Assembly: GCA_039545275.1 (NCBI GenBank) | Contig: BCHS01000020.1 | Span: 1-64,000, forward strand | DNA: 64,000 bases | Origin: Pseudomicrostroma phylloplanum | Lineage: Eukaryota; Basidiomycota; Exobasidiomycetes; Microstromatales | Direction: 5' to 3' | Shown here: positions 34,609 through 46,122 of the stretch, in pieces | Numbering within the stretch: position 1 is the first letter of the stretch | Layout: each line of letters starts with the position of its first letter | The notes under the pieces: model-generated | What the model saw: only the letters and a program-made list of their open reading frames with translations | Database searches by the model: none | What the model was told of the DNA's origin: nothing | Made by a program: the position numbers and the translations under genes

Positions 34609-36272
34609 ATGAATTCCTTTGCAGACCTTGCTGCGACTCCCACTCGTCTCCACAAGGCGGGTGAGAATGACATTCCTTTTGACATGTTTGCCGACCCCAA
34701 GCACCCGACCAACTGGCCAGCATGGAAGAGGCATGCCCAGCTCGTGACGCTTTCATGGATGGCATTCGTGGCAAATTACGTCGCCGGTTCTCACTTGACC
34801 GTGTTTGGGCCAATGGCAAAGTACTATGGAGCTACGATTGCTCAGATTGCAAAGTGAGTCCAGCGGAAGGTCAGGAGCATTGTGAGGCGATGATGTGCTC
34901 ACCCTCTCTCCTACGTGCTCCCCTCGACAGCACGATTGGAACGATGATCTTGGGTCTCGGAGTGGGCGCCTTCTTGTGGAACCCCCTTGCCGGAGCCATT
35001 GGTCGCCGCCCGACGTACCTCGTCTCCTGGGTCCTCTTCCTCGCCTTCACATTCTGGCTGGCCTTTTCGCCCACCTTGGACTCCTTTTTCGCAGCTCGCT
35101 TCTTTGCAGGATTCGCAGGCTCGGTAACGCAGTGCCTGCCCGTCGCGTCGATTACGGAGATGTACCGACCTCAATGGCGAGGGACGGCCATCGGCCTCTG
35201 GAGTCTCTTCCTGACCTTGGGCCCGCCTGCCGCTCCCATCATCGGATCAGCTGTGACCCTCTCCCACAAGTGGCAATTCGTCTACTACGTCGACTTGATC
35301 TTTGCTGGAGTGGCCTTGATCATGCTCATCTTCCTTTGTCCGGAGACGATGTACATTCCGCCATCCCAAGAGGCCCTTCGAGAGGCAATGGGAACACAGC
35401 ATGGCGAATACTCGAGTGGCATCGCTAAGCCAAACTCCAACATCGAGGATGACCAGGAGAAGAGCGACCCCCTCTACGTCGCAACGGATGCGCTCAGCTC
35501 AGGTCACCAGCCGCTCATCTCTGGAAGGATCGGGATGCTCTACAACCCACTAAAGGAGCCAAAGCGCTTCATCATCGCAGCATTGCTACCCCTGCGCTTG
35601 ATGGGCTACGTGACCATGAGTCTTCCAGCTCTATACGGCGCCATCGTGTTTGGCTGGGGAGTTGGCTTCACAATTCTCATTCCCCAGACTGTGGAACGTC
35701 CTCCCTACCTTTTTGAAGGAATGATCGTGGCCTGTTGCTACATTCCCTTCCTTGGCGGTTCGATTTTGGGTAAACTGCTGGGAGGCTACGGCTCTGACTG
35801 GACGATGTCTTACATGGCTCGTAGGAATGGTGGTATGCGCCAACCGGAGCATCGCCTCTGGAACTGCATTCCAAGCGTCCTCCTCTGCTTCATTGGTCTA
35901 ATGGTCTATGGCTTTGGTTTCGGCAATTACATGGCCTGGTGGGTGCCAGTGGTGTTCGGAGTCGGCATCTACTACATCGGCTTGGTCGCTTTGACTGGCG
36001 CTGTCCAAACCTACCTCTCAGACACCTGCGCTCATGTCGGCATCGCCTCTGTACAGGTCTACAACTTCTTTAAGACTGTATGGGCTTTCGGCATCCCCTT
36101 CTATATTGCAGAATTTGACGGTCTAGCGATGTGGGCGCAAGGCGATGGAGGTATGATGCGGGTTGGTAATATAGTTCAGGCCGTAATCGTCTTGGTCCTA
36201 GGTCTGCTACTCTGCGTCGGCTTCATTTTGTTCGGAAAGAAGCTGAGAGTCGCCCAGAAGTTGGGGATGTAG
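34609..36272 (+). CDS. MFS transporter, drug:H+ antiporter-like
   Basis: Two exons (34609-34853, 34931-36272) encode 528 residues with about 12 membrane helices in two halves. A charged cytosolic loop of about 60 residues (around EYSSGIAKPNSNIEDDQEK) separates them. The N-terminal motif HPTNWPAWKRHAQLVTLSW is typical of the fungal DHA1 family that includes multidrug and polyamine exporters. The loop 2-3 motif is seen as GAIGRRPTYL, and PETM ends helix 6. It is inferred to export small molecules across the plasma membrane by proton antiport; the substrate is unknown. It lies downstream of the P450 on the same strand. Confidence 0.87.
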
Positions 36273-37141
36273 TCGTGCCACAGATGCGAAAGTCATTGTC
36301 ATGAGCCGTTTGTCTTCAAAGTACCCAGCAGATTGTCTATACGCAAGGTAGCACTTCCGCTCGCGCGACGCGCGTACTTGCCTTTGAGAAGAGCGGCTCG
36401 AGCGTGAACACTAGAGTGGAGAGGCCAGCAGCCTTCCGAGGACATCCCCTTGGGGATCTGTGGTCAACGCTTGTCGTCGGCATTCCATCTCTGTCGTGAG
36501 TGACGCGACAGTGGTGTGCGGGCTGCCGGAGCTTTGCGGAAAGCTTGGCAATGGTGTGGCGCTTTTGTTGAAGCCTCCGCTCCGACCCTAACCTCCGTTC
36601 CGCCGACTTTAACACGCTTATCTCGATAGGGGCCCTCACAGAGAGGATGCTACACCAGATTCAAACCGAGATCGGCGTATGCGTGTACGCTACCTCTTGC
36701 CCCAAGTGTCGCTTTGCAGTCAGCTGTGACACGCCAAAGGGTATGTATTGAAAACGTGTGACCATAATGCGAGGATCGGTATGACGTGCTCTGTAATCTT
36801 CAGATACATGGAAGGCGCCCTGTATGCTGACGGCGGAAGAAGTACAATGGGCCCACTTCCTCTCCAATCCCTGCTAATGCGGAACCGTGGCCTTCCCATG
36901 ATGAAAGAGAACAGCAAAGAACGACTGCTGAAACAGTTGAGGAATCGAAGGCCGGGCGGCTACTTGGCGCGGGCGAGGCGGCTAGACGCATTTTGATTGG
37001 GCAGGGATCGAGACACAACGAGGACTCGCCTGACGAGGGCGGACGGTTGAGCGCGACCGGCCTGAGCTGCCACCCTCAGCTGCTGGCAACAGCTGTGGAG
37101 CTTCTGCTTGATGTTTTCCGCTTGTGACGGGCTCGGCATGT
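36273..37141. other. Intergenic region with repeat segments shared with 38.7 kb and 41.8 kb
   Basis: No gene was recognised. Two segments are duplicated elsewhere. GGCGGAAGAAGTACAATGGG near 36832 recurs in slightly different form near 38747. Positions 36520-36690 resemble 41830-41950, including GGGCTGCCGGAGCTT and GAGATCGGCGT. Confidence 0.5.
36520..36690 (+). repeat. Diverged repeat flanking the minus-strand family locus, left copy
   Basis: This segment shares GGGCTGCCGGAGCTT, then CGCTTATCTC, then CCGAGATCGGCGT in the same order with 41835-41945. The copies are diverged with several indels. Together they bracket the minus-strand copies of the multicopy family at 37.1-39.6 kb. Confidence 0.45.
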
Positions 37142-37926
37142 TCAACAGCAGGGCTTGCGGCTCACCGAGGGCGGCTCGCGGGAGGCTCGACTGACGCGAC
37201 AGGAGGGCTTGTGGCTCGGCGACTTCGACTGGAGCGATGAGGGCGGCTCAAGGAGGGCTCGGGGATCTCTGGTGCAGAGGTGGATCTGCTTCTCGGGGAG
37301 GGGCTCATCCAGTCCTCCGTCCACCACGGCACTCTGTAGCAGCAGATTCTGCGCCCTCAGAGCGTCGGCCCAGGGTCGCCCTGCTGCCTCTTCTGCCTGG
37401 CGAAGGTTTTGGTAACCCTTCCACGACGTCAGCGAGCTCGCCATGGTGATCTGACCGTTGGGCAGCAGCCGCGGCAATCTCTGTCGCACCTCAACCCACC
37501 GGACCTCGTCCCTCGAAAGGAGCCACTTGAAATCCCGCAGGTGGCTCACACCGTAGAGGCACGGCTTGATCCAGACCTTGCGATCATCGGCTGCGAGCAT
37601 TTCTTCCACGTCCCAGCCGATGGCCTTGAAATGCTTGCGAGTGAAATTGGCGCGAAAGCCTTGGCCGCCGACAGACTCGAGGGAAACGCACACGCTGTTG
37701 TCGGTAGTGAAGAGATTGCGCCGAGCTGCCCTGAGACAAGGCGGCTCTCCGGCCACTTCCACCTTTCTGACTGCGCTCCCCTCTTCCTGCAGAGCGGGGT
37801 CGCATTGGTCGACCAGCGCTCGCTCTAGCTCCTGGAAGATATTGAACAGCAGAGGCTTGCCAAGAAGTTTGATGCCCAAGTCCTGCCAATCGGTGTGGGG
37901 TAGCATTTGATCCGGCGTAAGAAGTA
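37142..37926 (-). pseudogene. Multicopy family, module B copy (decayed, frame-shifted from module A)
   Basis: The frame keeps the landmarks of module B: WQDLGIKLLGKP, LFNIFQELERALV, CDPAL, AIGWDVEEM, DDRKVWIKPCLYG, HLRDFKWLLSRDEV and AAGRPWADAL. It lacks its own ATG near the start. It is joined to the module A remnant at 38655 by a deletion and frame change around 37930-37970. The C-terminus runs past the normal end (SALV in other copies) into about 55 residues coded by an imperfect GGCTCG-rich repeat at 37142-37290. Function is unknown. Confidence 0.6.
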
Positions 37927-37929
37927 CAG

Positions 37930-38655
37930 CTAGGCCATTTTTCCTTTCTTGCCTACCGATGCTGAATCTGCAATTGTCCGTAATTTCCCCACATAGAGCA
38001 GTCGCATTCTTCCTGCTGCATCGAAGCCCGCTGCGAGGTAGGCGGTTGGCTGACAGAAACCTTGTGCGCTCATGGACAACATGCAAAGGTCGGGCAAGTC
38101 TCGCCTTGCTTCAGTTGTGTTTGTCAAATCTAGGCGGTCGATTCCAAGCTTTGTGGCCCACTCTTGCCAAGATGTTGCTTGCTTGATTTTGCCTACGATT
38201 CCTCCGTCGATGAAGCGCAGTATGTCCTGGAGAATCGGATTGATGCCCCGCTTGATCGTGCGCAGGAAGCCTGGAAGGTCTTCGGCGTTCTTTCGCTGCC
38301 AGGTATGGATCTCCAAGTCTGTCTTGCCCTTGACACCGCTTTGATAGAGCGCTATCGTCCTCTCTAGTACGCTCTCGATAGCGCTAGAGGCAGCAGTGGG
38401 TCGCTTCTGAAGAGTGTATTCGAGTCTCTCAATGTCTCCGGACTGGCTGCGATGTACTGTCTTGTACACTGCACCTTCCCTTACGGTCAGGACGGGGCCT
38501 TCGCGCTTCGCTTTCAAGTAGCCGTTGTCCCTTGTGTCGTCGGGAGTGGGTCGCTTGTTCGCTCCATTTGCGTTGGCAGACGACTGGGCAAGAGATATTC
38601 GAGGCAAAAGTGGAAAGAGCCTGCTTCCGAATGAGACTGGGTCGTCGTCGAGCAT
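37930..38655 (-). pseudogene. Multicopy family, module A copy truncated inside the GIY-YIG-like domain
   Basis: Starting at the ATG at 38655 (MLDDDPVSFG), the frame gives 241 residues. The helical region is clear: VYKTVHRSQSGDIERLEYTL, ALYQSGVKGKTDLEIHTWQ, ILRFIDGG and WQEWATKLGIDRLDL. The nuclease-like strands follow (PTAYLAAGFDAAGRMRLLYVGK). The sequence then leaves the family consensus after the YVG strand and stops. The arginine helix and the rest of the domain are missing. The frame is also open upstream of the ATG, through a repeat shared with 58.04 kb. The acidic, motif-rich N-terminus of other copies is reduced. Probably non-functional. Confidence 0.6.
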
Positions 38656-38745
38656 AGCGTTTGACGAGCTAAGCGATTGAAGTTGATAACTTTTGATACG
38701 ATTGATCGAAGTGAATTGATATACGTCTGCCTCGCGCCAGCAAAC
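38656..38745. repeat. Repeat shared with the 3' flank of RRP12, copy 1
   Basis: This stretch is homologous to 58030-58110 in the same orientation. Both contain, in order, GACGAGC, TTGATACGATTGATYGAAGTGAA and a GCGCC end, with small changes. Both copies sit at an edge of a family locus. Confidence 0.7.
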
Positions 38746-38775
38746 CGGTGGAAGAAGTACAAATGGGCCCATGTC

Positions 38776-39613
38776 CTACCGATCGGTAACCACGATGAGA
38801 GCGCTGTCAAGCAACAGATTGTGTGCTAGGAGACCGTCAGCCCAAGGTCGTCCTGCCGCTTCGTCTTCGCGTCGAATCTCCTGGATGTAGATCCACGCCG
38901 TTTTTGAGCCAGCATTTGTGACTCGCCCTCTCACCAAGTTTGGCAGCCTTTGCTTGACCTCTGACCATTCGATGTTGTCTCTGGACAGCAGCCAGTGGAA
39001 CTCACGCAGGTGGGTGGCGCCGTAGAGGCATGCCTTGACCCAGATCGTGCGGTCGTCCTGTGCTCGCATTGCCTCAAGGTCCCAGCCGATGTCTAGGAGT
39101 GCGCCAGGAGTGAGGTTCGGAGTGAGGACCCTGCTGTTATGCGTCAGACTAAACGTCACCTGGTTGCGAGTGAACAACAGGGTGCGCTCGATCGAACTCA
39201 GGCAGTCCGGTTCCTCGATGCGGTCAACTCCTTGGGCTGCACTCCCGTCCTCCAAGAGGGTTGGGTTGCACGGGTTGACGAGCGCTCGCTCCAGTTCGCG
39301 GAAGATGTCGAAGACCGCAGGCTTGCCCAACAGCTTGACACTCAAGTCCCTCCAACCGTCGTGAGGCAGCAGCTGGAGTCGCCAGCGGTTAATTGCTGCT
39401 GCTGGTGGGAGCGCTACCGCCGCACTTGCCCTCACGGTCGGCCTGCGGAAGCTTCCTTCGCCCGCCTCGTCGACGATGTCGAAGCGGCACATCATGGAGT
39501 CCTGCTCCAGAGTGCTGTCGTGGCCGTCGAGTTCCAGCTTGTCTGCGAGGATCTCGGTGGAGAGTGAGATAGCCAGACCCTTGGACAGACTCCACAGCTC
39601 TCCGATATGCTCT
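38776..39613 (-). CDS. Multicopy family, module B protein (open frame)
   Basis: An ATG at 39495 gives 239 residues ending LLLDSALI plus four residues. The same frame is open back to a splice acceptor at 39614, preceded by a 101-bp intron (39714-39614), so the real protein may start further upstream. Landmarks in order: MMCRFDIV, SFRRP, AAAINRWRLQL, VKLLGKPAVFDIFRELERAL, LLEDGSA, DIGWDLEAM, DDRTIWVKACLYG, HLREFHWLLSRDNIEW and GRPWADGLLAHN. I do not recognise the domain. The same module occurs at 56.35-57.75 kb and, broken, at 37.1 kb. Conservation of charged and aromatic residues between copies supports real coding. It is transcribed ahead of the module A remnant on the same strand. Confidence 0.55.
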
Positions 39614-41066
39614 CTGAGTGGTGACGAAGTTTAGAGTATAGCACGTCAATTACTGGTCTGGCGTACGACCTAGCTTGAAGCTAGAGAAGAGCCTAGCAGC
39701 ACGACTGCACTCACCAGCCTGGTATCAGAGGGGATCCGTAGAAGGACGTCTACCTTGTAATTTCATCAGAAGCTCCTTCCTGTGTCTGTATGCTTGATGA
39801 CGAGGTCGAGAGTATCCGTGCGGTAGTACCAGATCTGAGGAAACGGAGGTAGTAGTATCAGGGGTCTGTCAGTGCACTGCTCCTCATCTCCTGATCGGAG
39901 TGACTTCCAAGGTCTACTCGCTGAGAGACTCACCCGATAAAGCATGATCGTGATGACTACGATCACTTGTAGAGGCCATGAGACCTTGATGCGAGGCGTG
40001 TCTTCTGAGAATCCTTCCTGTTCTCAGCCGGTCGAGAGATGAGAGCGAATGATTGGGAAGGGACAAGGACCCTCCAGTCATTTGCCTCCTCCCTGGTAGC
40101 ATCTACCGTCCTTGTCTTGCCTCGATGTGTATTACGGCGTGGTCCAGCATGCCCTGAGTGAGGCGTGACCGTCCTTGAGATGGATGAACTTGGTGAAGCG
40201 GGTTCAGTGGCTGAACTATAGTGCGAAGACTACAAAGTAGGATACGTTGTATGATGGCAAAAGGTGGGATGGGGATGTGCCTGCATGAGGAGGTTGAAGG
40301 ATGCAGCCAGTTCATCAGTCTCTGCGTGCAAGTGACCTGATAGTGGCCGATGGGGAAGCGTCCACTTACCCAAAGTCGATGCAGCTATCGTATCAGTCGG
40401 AGTCATGTCGAAGCTAGTATGATTCTGTTGTTACATTGAGATATCAACGGGCTGATCAGAAGGACAGAAGAAGGACAGTCAGCATTTGCGAGGGCGGTGG
40501 ACAGGACACCGAAGCGCTCTTAGGTGCTCGCACAGACTCACCGACGACGGGTATGGACATGCAGCATCGTGCTAGTCGAAGGATCAGAGCGAGGATGTTG
40601 TGCCTTGTAGTGTAGGGATGGGAGAGCTCAAGAGGGTGTGAGGCTTACGAGGCCAGAGGCGGAGAGAAGTAGTCTTGGATGAGGAGGATTAGACGCAAGA
40701 GTGTATGACTTAGACACGTACTGGACGGCACCAGAGCTCTGTGCAGTCATCGACTCTTGTTCCAGAGTACGATACGGTGTGGCTGAAGTGGATGAAGGAG
40801 ATGGAGTGGATGGAAGGGATGAAGTGGATGAGGGAGAGACACAGACGACTGAGCATTTTCGTCTGCCCTCTGCCCTCGGCGGCTGCTGATGGCCCCTGTC
40901 GCAGCAAAGAGCAAAGGCCGGAAGCATGAGACGCGCTCCCGCCCGGCCACACCCAACGAGGCGTTCATTCTCGTACATCTCACCCTCACAACAGTATTCT
41001 TCCGAGCGTGATCCTTCTGGACTGCGTCACACCAGATATCTTGCACCTCTCTTCGCTAAGACTCAC
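39614..41066 (-). other. Chain of canonical introns upstream of the module B gene (minus strand)
   Basis: Read on the minus strand, this interval holds well-formed introns with GTGAGT or GTAAGT donors, a CTGAC/CTGAT-like branch site and AG acceptors: 40541-40452, 40369-40281, 39933-39835 and 39714-39614 (89-101 bp each). A further donor lies at 41066. The exons between carry no long frame. It may be a spliced leader of the module B gene, a spliced non-coding RNA, or a decayed multi-exon gene. Confidence 0.4.
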
Positions 41067-41834
41067 TGGCCTAAGACATCGCCACTCCTGACCTAACATC
41101 CTGTACCCCTCCCTTGTCGCCCCAGAGCTTCCAATACATAACGTCTCGGCTCACGTTCTACGCCTGACATGTCCATGAGACACCTCGCCGAGCCTTCTTC
41201 GTGTAAGCTCCACGATCATCTCTGGAGATGGAATCCAATGTACACTCCGTTTCCTCGGTCTGTCTAGTGCCTCATTGGCAGTGGCAATCTAAAGGGCGTC
41301 AAAGGTTCCCATTCTGCCAAGTCTCGGCGACGAGGTCGGGCTTGGAGGGTACCGAATCGGACAGCAGAGTAGTAGCCAAGGACTGCTTGTGACCCTCTAT
41401 CTCTATCGCAGCTGGCTTCGACGTAGGCGAGTCGCTGATCCTCCTTTACGTCGGTGAAATGGCGAGAGACACCAAAAAGACTCGTCAGCACTACTGGCGG
41501 ACGCCGGCTTCGCAAGAGAAGACATTGCTGTAATCTTTCGCAGAAAGATGGGAGTGGCTCTTTGTGCCCAGAAGTTGGGAATCGAATCCTTCCACAGGTT
41601 GCAGCGTCACCCAAAGCTTGTGTCTCGTAGTCTGGAAGGCGACCAAATGTAATCAGCAGCACTTCCGCCTACGGCCGTAGTCATGTGTTTCCCATTTGCC
41701 GTGAATTTCCTCTGCATCCCCTTTAAGATAAGCAGTTTACCCGTGATCAACGACAGTGGCGAGCCGCACATGTCTGCGCCAAAGATCCACGATGAGTCTG
41801 CAGTCAATCTTCGATTGTGGGTAGTGCGGCAATG

Positions 41835-41945
41835 TCGAGGGCTGCCGGAGCTTCTGCGTACAGCTTGGCGCTTATCTCAACACAATGGCTCATGGAGATG
41901 ATTGCGTATCAAATCAGGGCCGAGATCGGCGTCTGCGTCCGCACC
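41835..41945 (+). repeat. Diverged repeat flanking the minus-strand family locus, right copy
   Basis: This is the right-hand partner of the segment at 36520-36690, in the same orientation. Shared words, in order, are GGGCTGCCGGAGCTT, CGCTTATCTC and GCCGAGATCGGCGT. Confidence 0.45.
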
Positions 41946-43191
41946 TGGTGCCTCGAATCCCGGCTCCTATCTCCAGCCGGCGCTGTTGGCTGCCCTGATC
42001 TTCCCGACGGCTGCGACACTTCTGGGCGTATCCTTGTTCTCTGTCTTGGCTCGCGCGGGTCGTGTGCCTGACAGCCATTGGCTATGCCCTCGTGGGTAGC
42101 AAAGATAAGGTGGCGAAGCAATGGAATACCACGTTCTCGAACCTCGGAGCTGCAGAGCCGACAGATCCGACGGATCGTGGAGGTCATACGATAAGTCCAA
42201 GGAGATTCCCGAGCATCCCGCGCTTGCGCTTCTCGAGGTCTGGCGTGCTCCGGGGCTCCAAGCTTTGCAGACGTCTGCCTGCCTGTCTAGTCAGGCGACT
42301 CATAGGTTCCATGGGTGTAAGGGGCTGCGAAGGGCGGCCTGTCAGCGTGCGGAAAGGTAAAGAGGGGCAGCTGACTTGACGAAGCTTCTTCTTGCGCGGG
42401 ATGTAGTCGTCGTGCAGTGCTGAAGTGGACGAGTGGGTCACGCTACACCTTGTGCTGACTGCCGGGGGTATGCTCCTCTGCGATTGGCGAGGTGTGAAGG
42501 TCCAGCAGCGCACCACAGCGATGCAGAGCGTCTAGTAGATCACATTTGGCGGGCGGGCGTGCAGAGTCGGTCTTGGTCAGGCACCCGAGCAGCATCCAGA
42601 AAGTCCCGGACGTGGTCTGCAGATAGCGGAGTTGCGACTGCCGCCCGCTTTCCGTGCCCTTCAGCCAGGGGCGCAGGATGACTGCCTTCGCGCGGGCGAT
42701 GATCCCGCGCGGCTTCCCACGGGCGGATTTCCCCGCCTCCGGTAATCAATGCCACACAGTGCTGCGATACTGCCTACCATGACCTGCCCAATTCATACTG
42801 ACATCTATACCCCGGAGTCCGGTGCCAAGCCATCGGCTAGCGCAAGCGAAGTGTCGGGAGGCATCTTTGCAGAGGGAAGCCGGAGAATCGCCTCCCGGCG
42901 GCCACACCCAGGAGGCACAGGAGGACCAAGCACCTTGCGAAAGGCACCAGAAAGCGTTGGCAATTAGTAAACCAGTAATGCATCTCCTTAGTCCCGTCTC
43001 TGAGGCAGACAGTCCGCCTGTCGTCCTACTCTTATCAGGGATGCGAACCTCGGTTGCTCATTCTAGCCAAGTCGCGGCTGCTTCGCTCGGGTCTCGGCCC
43101 CATCGGCTTACCGGGTGCGAGAAGCTGAAGGTCAAGATAAGCACCTACGATGTGCCTCGCAAGGAGGCAATGAGGACCTGAGTCAATGAGC

Positions 43192-43198
43192 TATATAG
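43192..43198 (+). promoter_or_regulatory. TATA box of the OPT gene
   Basis: TATATAG lies 126 bp upstream of the OPT start codon and is followed by a CT-rich leader, the arrangement also seen ahead of the MFS gene. Confidence 0.6.
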
Positions 43199-43323
43199 AG
43201 CCGCTCAGGGACACCCTTCTTCGGACGGATTTGTCTTAGCCAGCAACCCGTCACCGGTGGTCACTTGCCTCCCCTCGTCCATCTCCCTTCTCCTCCTCAC
43301 CCAACTCATCTTGCACCTACACC

Positions 43324-45689
43324 ATGGAGAGGACCGACTACACCAGCACCGGTATTGCCGACCCTGCAGTGGCTACCGCTACTCGGCTTCACCCAAGAGT
43401 CAGCACGGAAGTGGCGCACAACGACATCGTCTACGCGGAGGGTCAGCCCGGCCTTGAGCGCACCTCTAGCGAGAAGGACGAAAAGCTCCTCGACGCCGAT
43501 GAGAAGGAGCATCTACCTTATAGTCAAGAACTAACAGATGCCGAGGACAGGCAGGAGGCTTTCACTGCCGAAGATTTGGCCGCCGGCATCCCATTTCCCG
43601 AGTCTTCGCTTCCGCACGAAGACGGTGATGGCTTGACCATCCGAGCACTCGTCATCGGTACTGCTCTGGGCCTTGTTATTGCCGCTTCTAACATCTATCT
43701 AGGACTTAAGACTGGATTTACTTTTGGGGCCTCGTTATTCTCCTCTCTCGTCGGCTTCGTTATCATCAAGGCCGTTGCCCGCACGATGCCTGCCAAGTTC
43801 GGAGGAGGCTATTTCGGACCCAAGGAGAACGTAACCATCCAATCTGCCGCCACTGGAGCAGCCGGACTGACGTCTATGTTCGTCGCCGCGGTGCCCGCCA
43901 TGTACCGTTTGAACCTCCTGGGTCCTTCGCCGCAAGCCGACTTTGGACGACTCTTCACCTTTACCTTCTGCTCTGCATTCTATGCTTGCTTCTTTGCTAT
44001 TCCTTTGAGACGCTTCTACATTCTTAGACAGAAGCTCATCTTTCCATCGCCTACTGCGACCGCTCTCGCCATCCGAGCAATGCACACTGCCTCGGGGGCA
44101 GCTGTCGCCCGAAAGAAGACCAAAGCTCTCGGTATCGCGTTCATCTGCGCGCTTGCATTCGTCGTCCTGCAGGGCTTCCTGCCAGGCATCCTTCAAGACC
44201 AGCACATGTTCTACTGATTCGCCACTTGGGGATGGTCTTCTGCTCAGTACGTCGACTCTTGGGGCTGGTTTACCACCCTGACGCCTGCGTTCTTCGGGAC
44301 AGGAATGATCGCTGGAAACAACGCTTCCCTGTCTTTCCTCGGTGGTCTCTTCCTTGCTTGGGGATTCATCGGTCCGGTGCTGACTCGGACGGGTGAGGCC
44401 GCTTGCAGGCAATACAGCGTGCTATTGGAGGACGACACTCTGCCTTCCGAGGCCTACACCTGCTACAGCATGAGCATTCCGGCCAATCTGAAGATGGCGT
44501 CACCAAGATACTGGATGATCTGGCCCGCCGTGCTGATGATGCTCGTCTACTCTTTCATGGAGCTCTTCATGAACTGGAGGCCCATCTACTTCGGTATGCG
44601 AGCTGGAGTCCTGTCTCTCGTCAGCAAAGTCACCAAGAAGGAATACGACATGAAGACTGGTGAGGAGATTCCCGACCCTGCACCTGCTAGTCAGCAGGTC
44701 CGTGGCATTTGGGTCTGGGGTGGCCTTGCAGCATCTATCCTCATGACTGTCCTGGTCTGCGCGCTTCAATTCGACGTGAGTAGGGCGACTGGGGACGACA
44801 TCGATCTGGCCGCATGCTGACTTGTGCTCACCTGACTACCTTTGCCTCTACCAATTTGAAGATGAATGCAGGTAACGCGATCCTCGCCATTGTCCTGGCC
44901 TTCATGCTGTCTTTCATCGGTATTCAGAGCTCTGGAACTACGGACATCAACCCTCTCTCCTCGGTTGCCAAGGCTACTCAGCTCATCGTAGGTGGCGCCG
45001 TCAAGGGCCAGGGTGTCACTGGCAATCCCGCCATGCTGGAGAATCTGATCGGAGGTTCCATCGCGTCTTCCGCAGCAGCGCATGCAGTAGACATGGTAGG
45101 CGATCTCAAGACTGGTCACTGGCTTCGCGCTTCCCCTCGTGCGCAATTCTGGGCTCAACTGTTCGGCTCCTTGTGGGCAGCACCCTTCAGCGTCGGTCTG
45201 TACGTCCTCTTCGTTGCCGCATACCCTTGCATCAACGACGGTGATATCGAAGTTTGCCCCTTCGGTGCGCCTTCCGTTGCCGCTTGGCGAGCCGTCGCGG
45301 TTGCCGTAGTGTCACCAACGCTGCCTGTGACCTTGAGCAGTGGTCTCACTGCGATCGGTATGTCCATCCTGGCCGCATTGACTGTCTTTGCCAAGTACAA
45401 GTGGATCCCCGCCAAGTACCATTGCTATATTCCCAACTGGAATGCCATTGGCATTGGCTTCCTGGTCCCCAACACCAACTACGGTATCTCCATGGCAACC
45501 GGAGCAATCTTCGTGCACTACTGGGCCAAGAAATACCCTGCCAACGCCGATATCTTTGCGTACGCAATCGCCGCCGGTCTTGTCGCAGGAGAAGGGATTG
45601 CAGGAGTTGTCAATGCTATCCTCCAGATTGCAGGTGTAGCCCAGGGCAACTACGGCTCGACTGTTGGTCTTGCCCCTTGGATGATCTAA
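43324..45689 (+). pseudogene. Oligopeptide transporter (OPT family) with one in-frame TGA
   Basis: Two exons (43324-44775, 44862-45689) give 760 codons, spliced just before ATG-AAT (FD-MNAGNAIL). About 85 hydrophilic residues precede many membrane helices. The N-terminal OPT region SNIYLGLKTGFTFGASLF and the later IGIQSSGTTDINPLSSVAKA are clear. The family imports small peptides or metal-ligand complexes with protons. A single TGA at 44215-44217 interrupts the protein after QHMFY, where an aromatic residue, probably Trp (TGG), is expected before FATWGW. Everything after it stays in frame and well conserved. So this is a very recent nonsense allele, a base error, or a readthrough site. The 297-residue product upstream of the stop would lack most helices. 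Confidence 0.85.
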
Positions 45690-46122
45690 GCGGTGCTCGC
45701 TGGTAGGCAGCGAGGCAAGCCTGGCTGGAGAGCCAGCTGGTGATCACTTGGTGATTCAGTTGGTGATCCCGCTGGCGATACAGCTGGTGTTGTGGTTCTG
45801 CTCCTATTGTCACGTTTTCTCTCGCGTGGGTTCAAATTTCATATTGATTGCCCATCACCAACTACTCTGCGATTCCGCAGACTAGGCGTTTCGTTATGGT
45901 AACAAGGGCGTACCGTATGTCCGTGCGCGCGCGCGTGGCGGGTGCAGATTGGTGTGCCCTGGCACGCTTCTGGGCAAGAACATGCTGCGCACTCGTCCCT
46001 TTACTCTATCACATCACATCTCCTTCGTCTTCACCTCTTCTCTCTTTCCCACCTCAACCATATCATCTCCTCAGATCCACATCTCTTCTACTTCATCGCT
46101 AGTATCAAGCACCGCCGCAGCA
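45690..46122. promoter_or_regulatory. CT-rich leader-like sequence downstream of the OPT gene
   Basis: Just after the OPT stop there is a short imperfect repeat around GGTGATCCAGCTGG (about 45730-45790). From 45960 to 46100 the sequence is strongly CT-rich on the plus strand, like the 5' leaders elsewhere in this window. It leads into the intron chain that starts at 46123. Confidence 0.4.

Larger units (their letters stand above)
41067..43323. other. Intergenic region upstream of the OPT gene
   Basis: No gene was recognised across 2.2 kb. It contains the right copy of the diverged repeat (41835-41945) and the OPT core promoter at its end. The short frames lack motifs and splice support. Confidence 0.45.

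Noticed and set aside
41570..41660. Possible tRNA on the minus strand because of a GATTCGATTCCC-like T-loop
   Set aside because: No acceptor stem or D-arm pairs with it, and no tidy cloverleaf could be formed.
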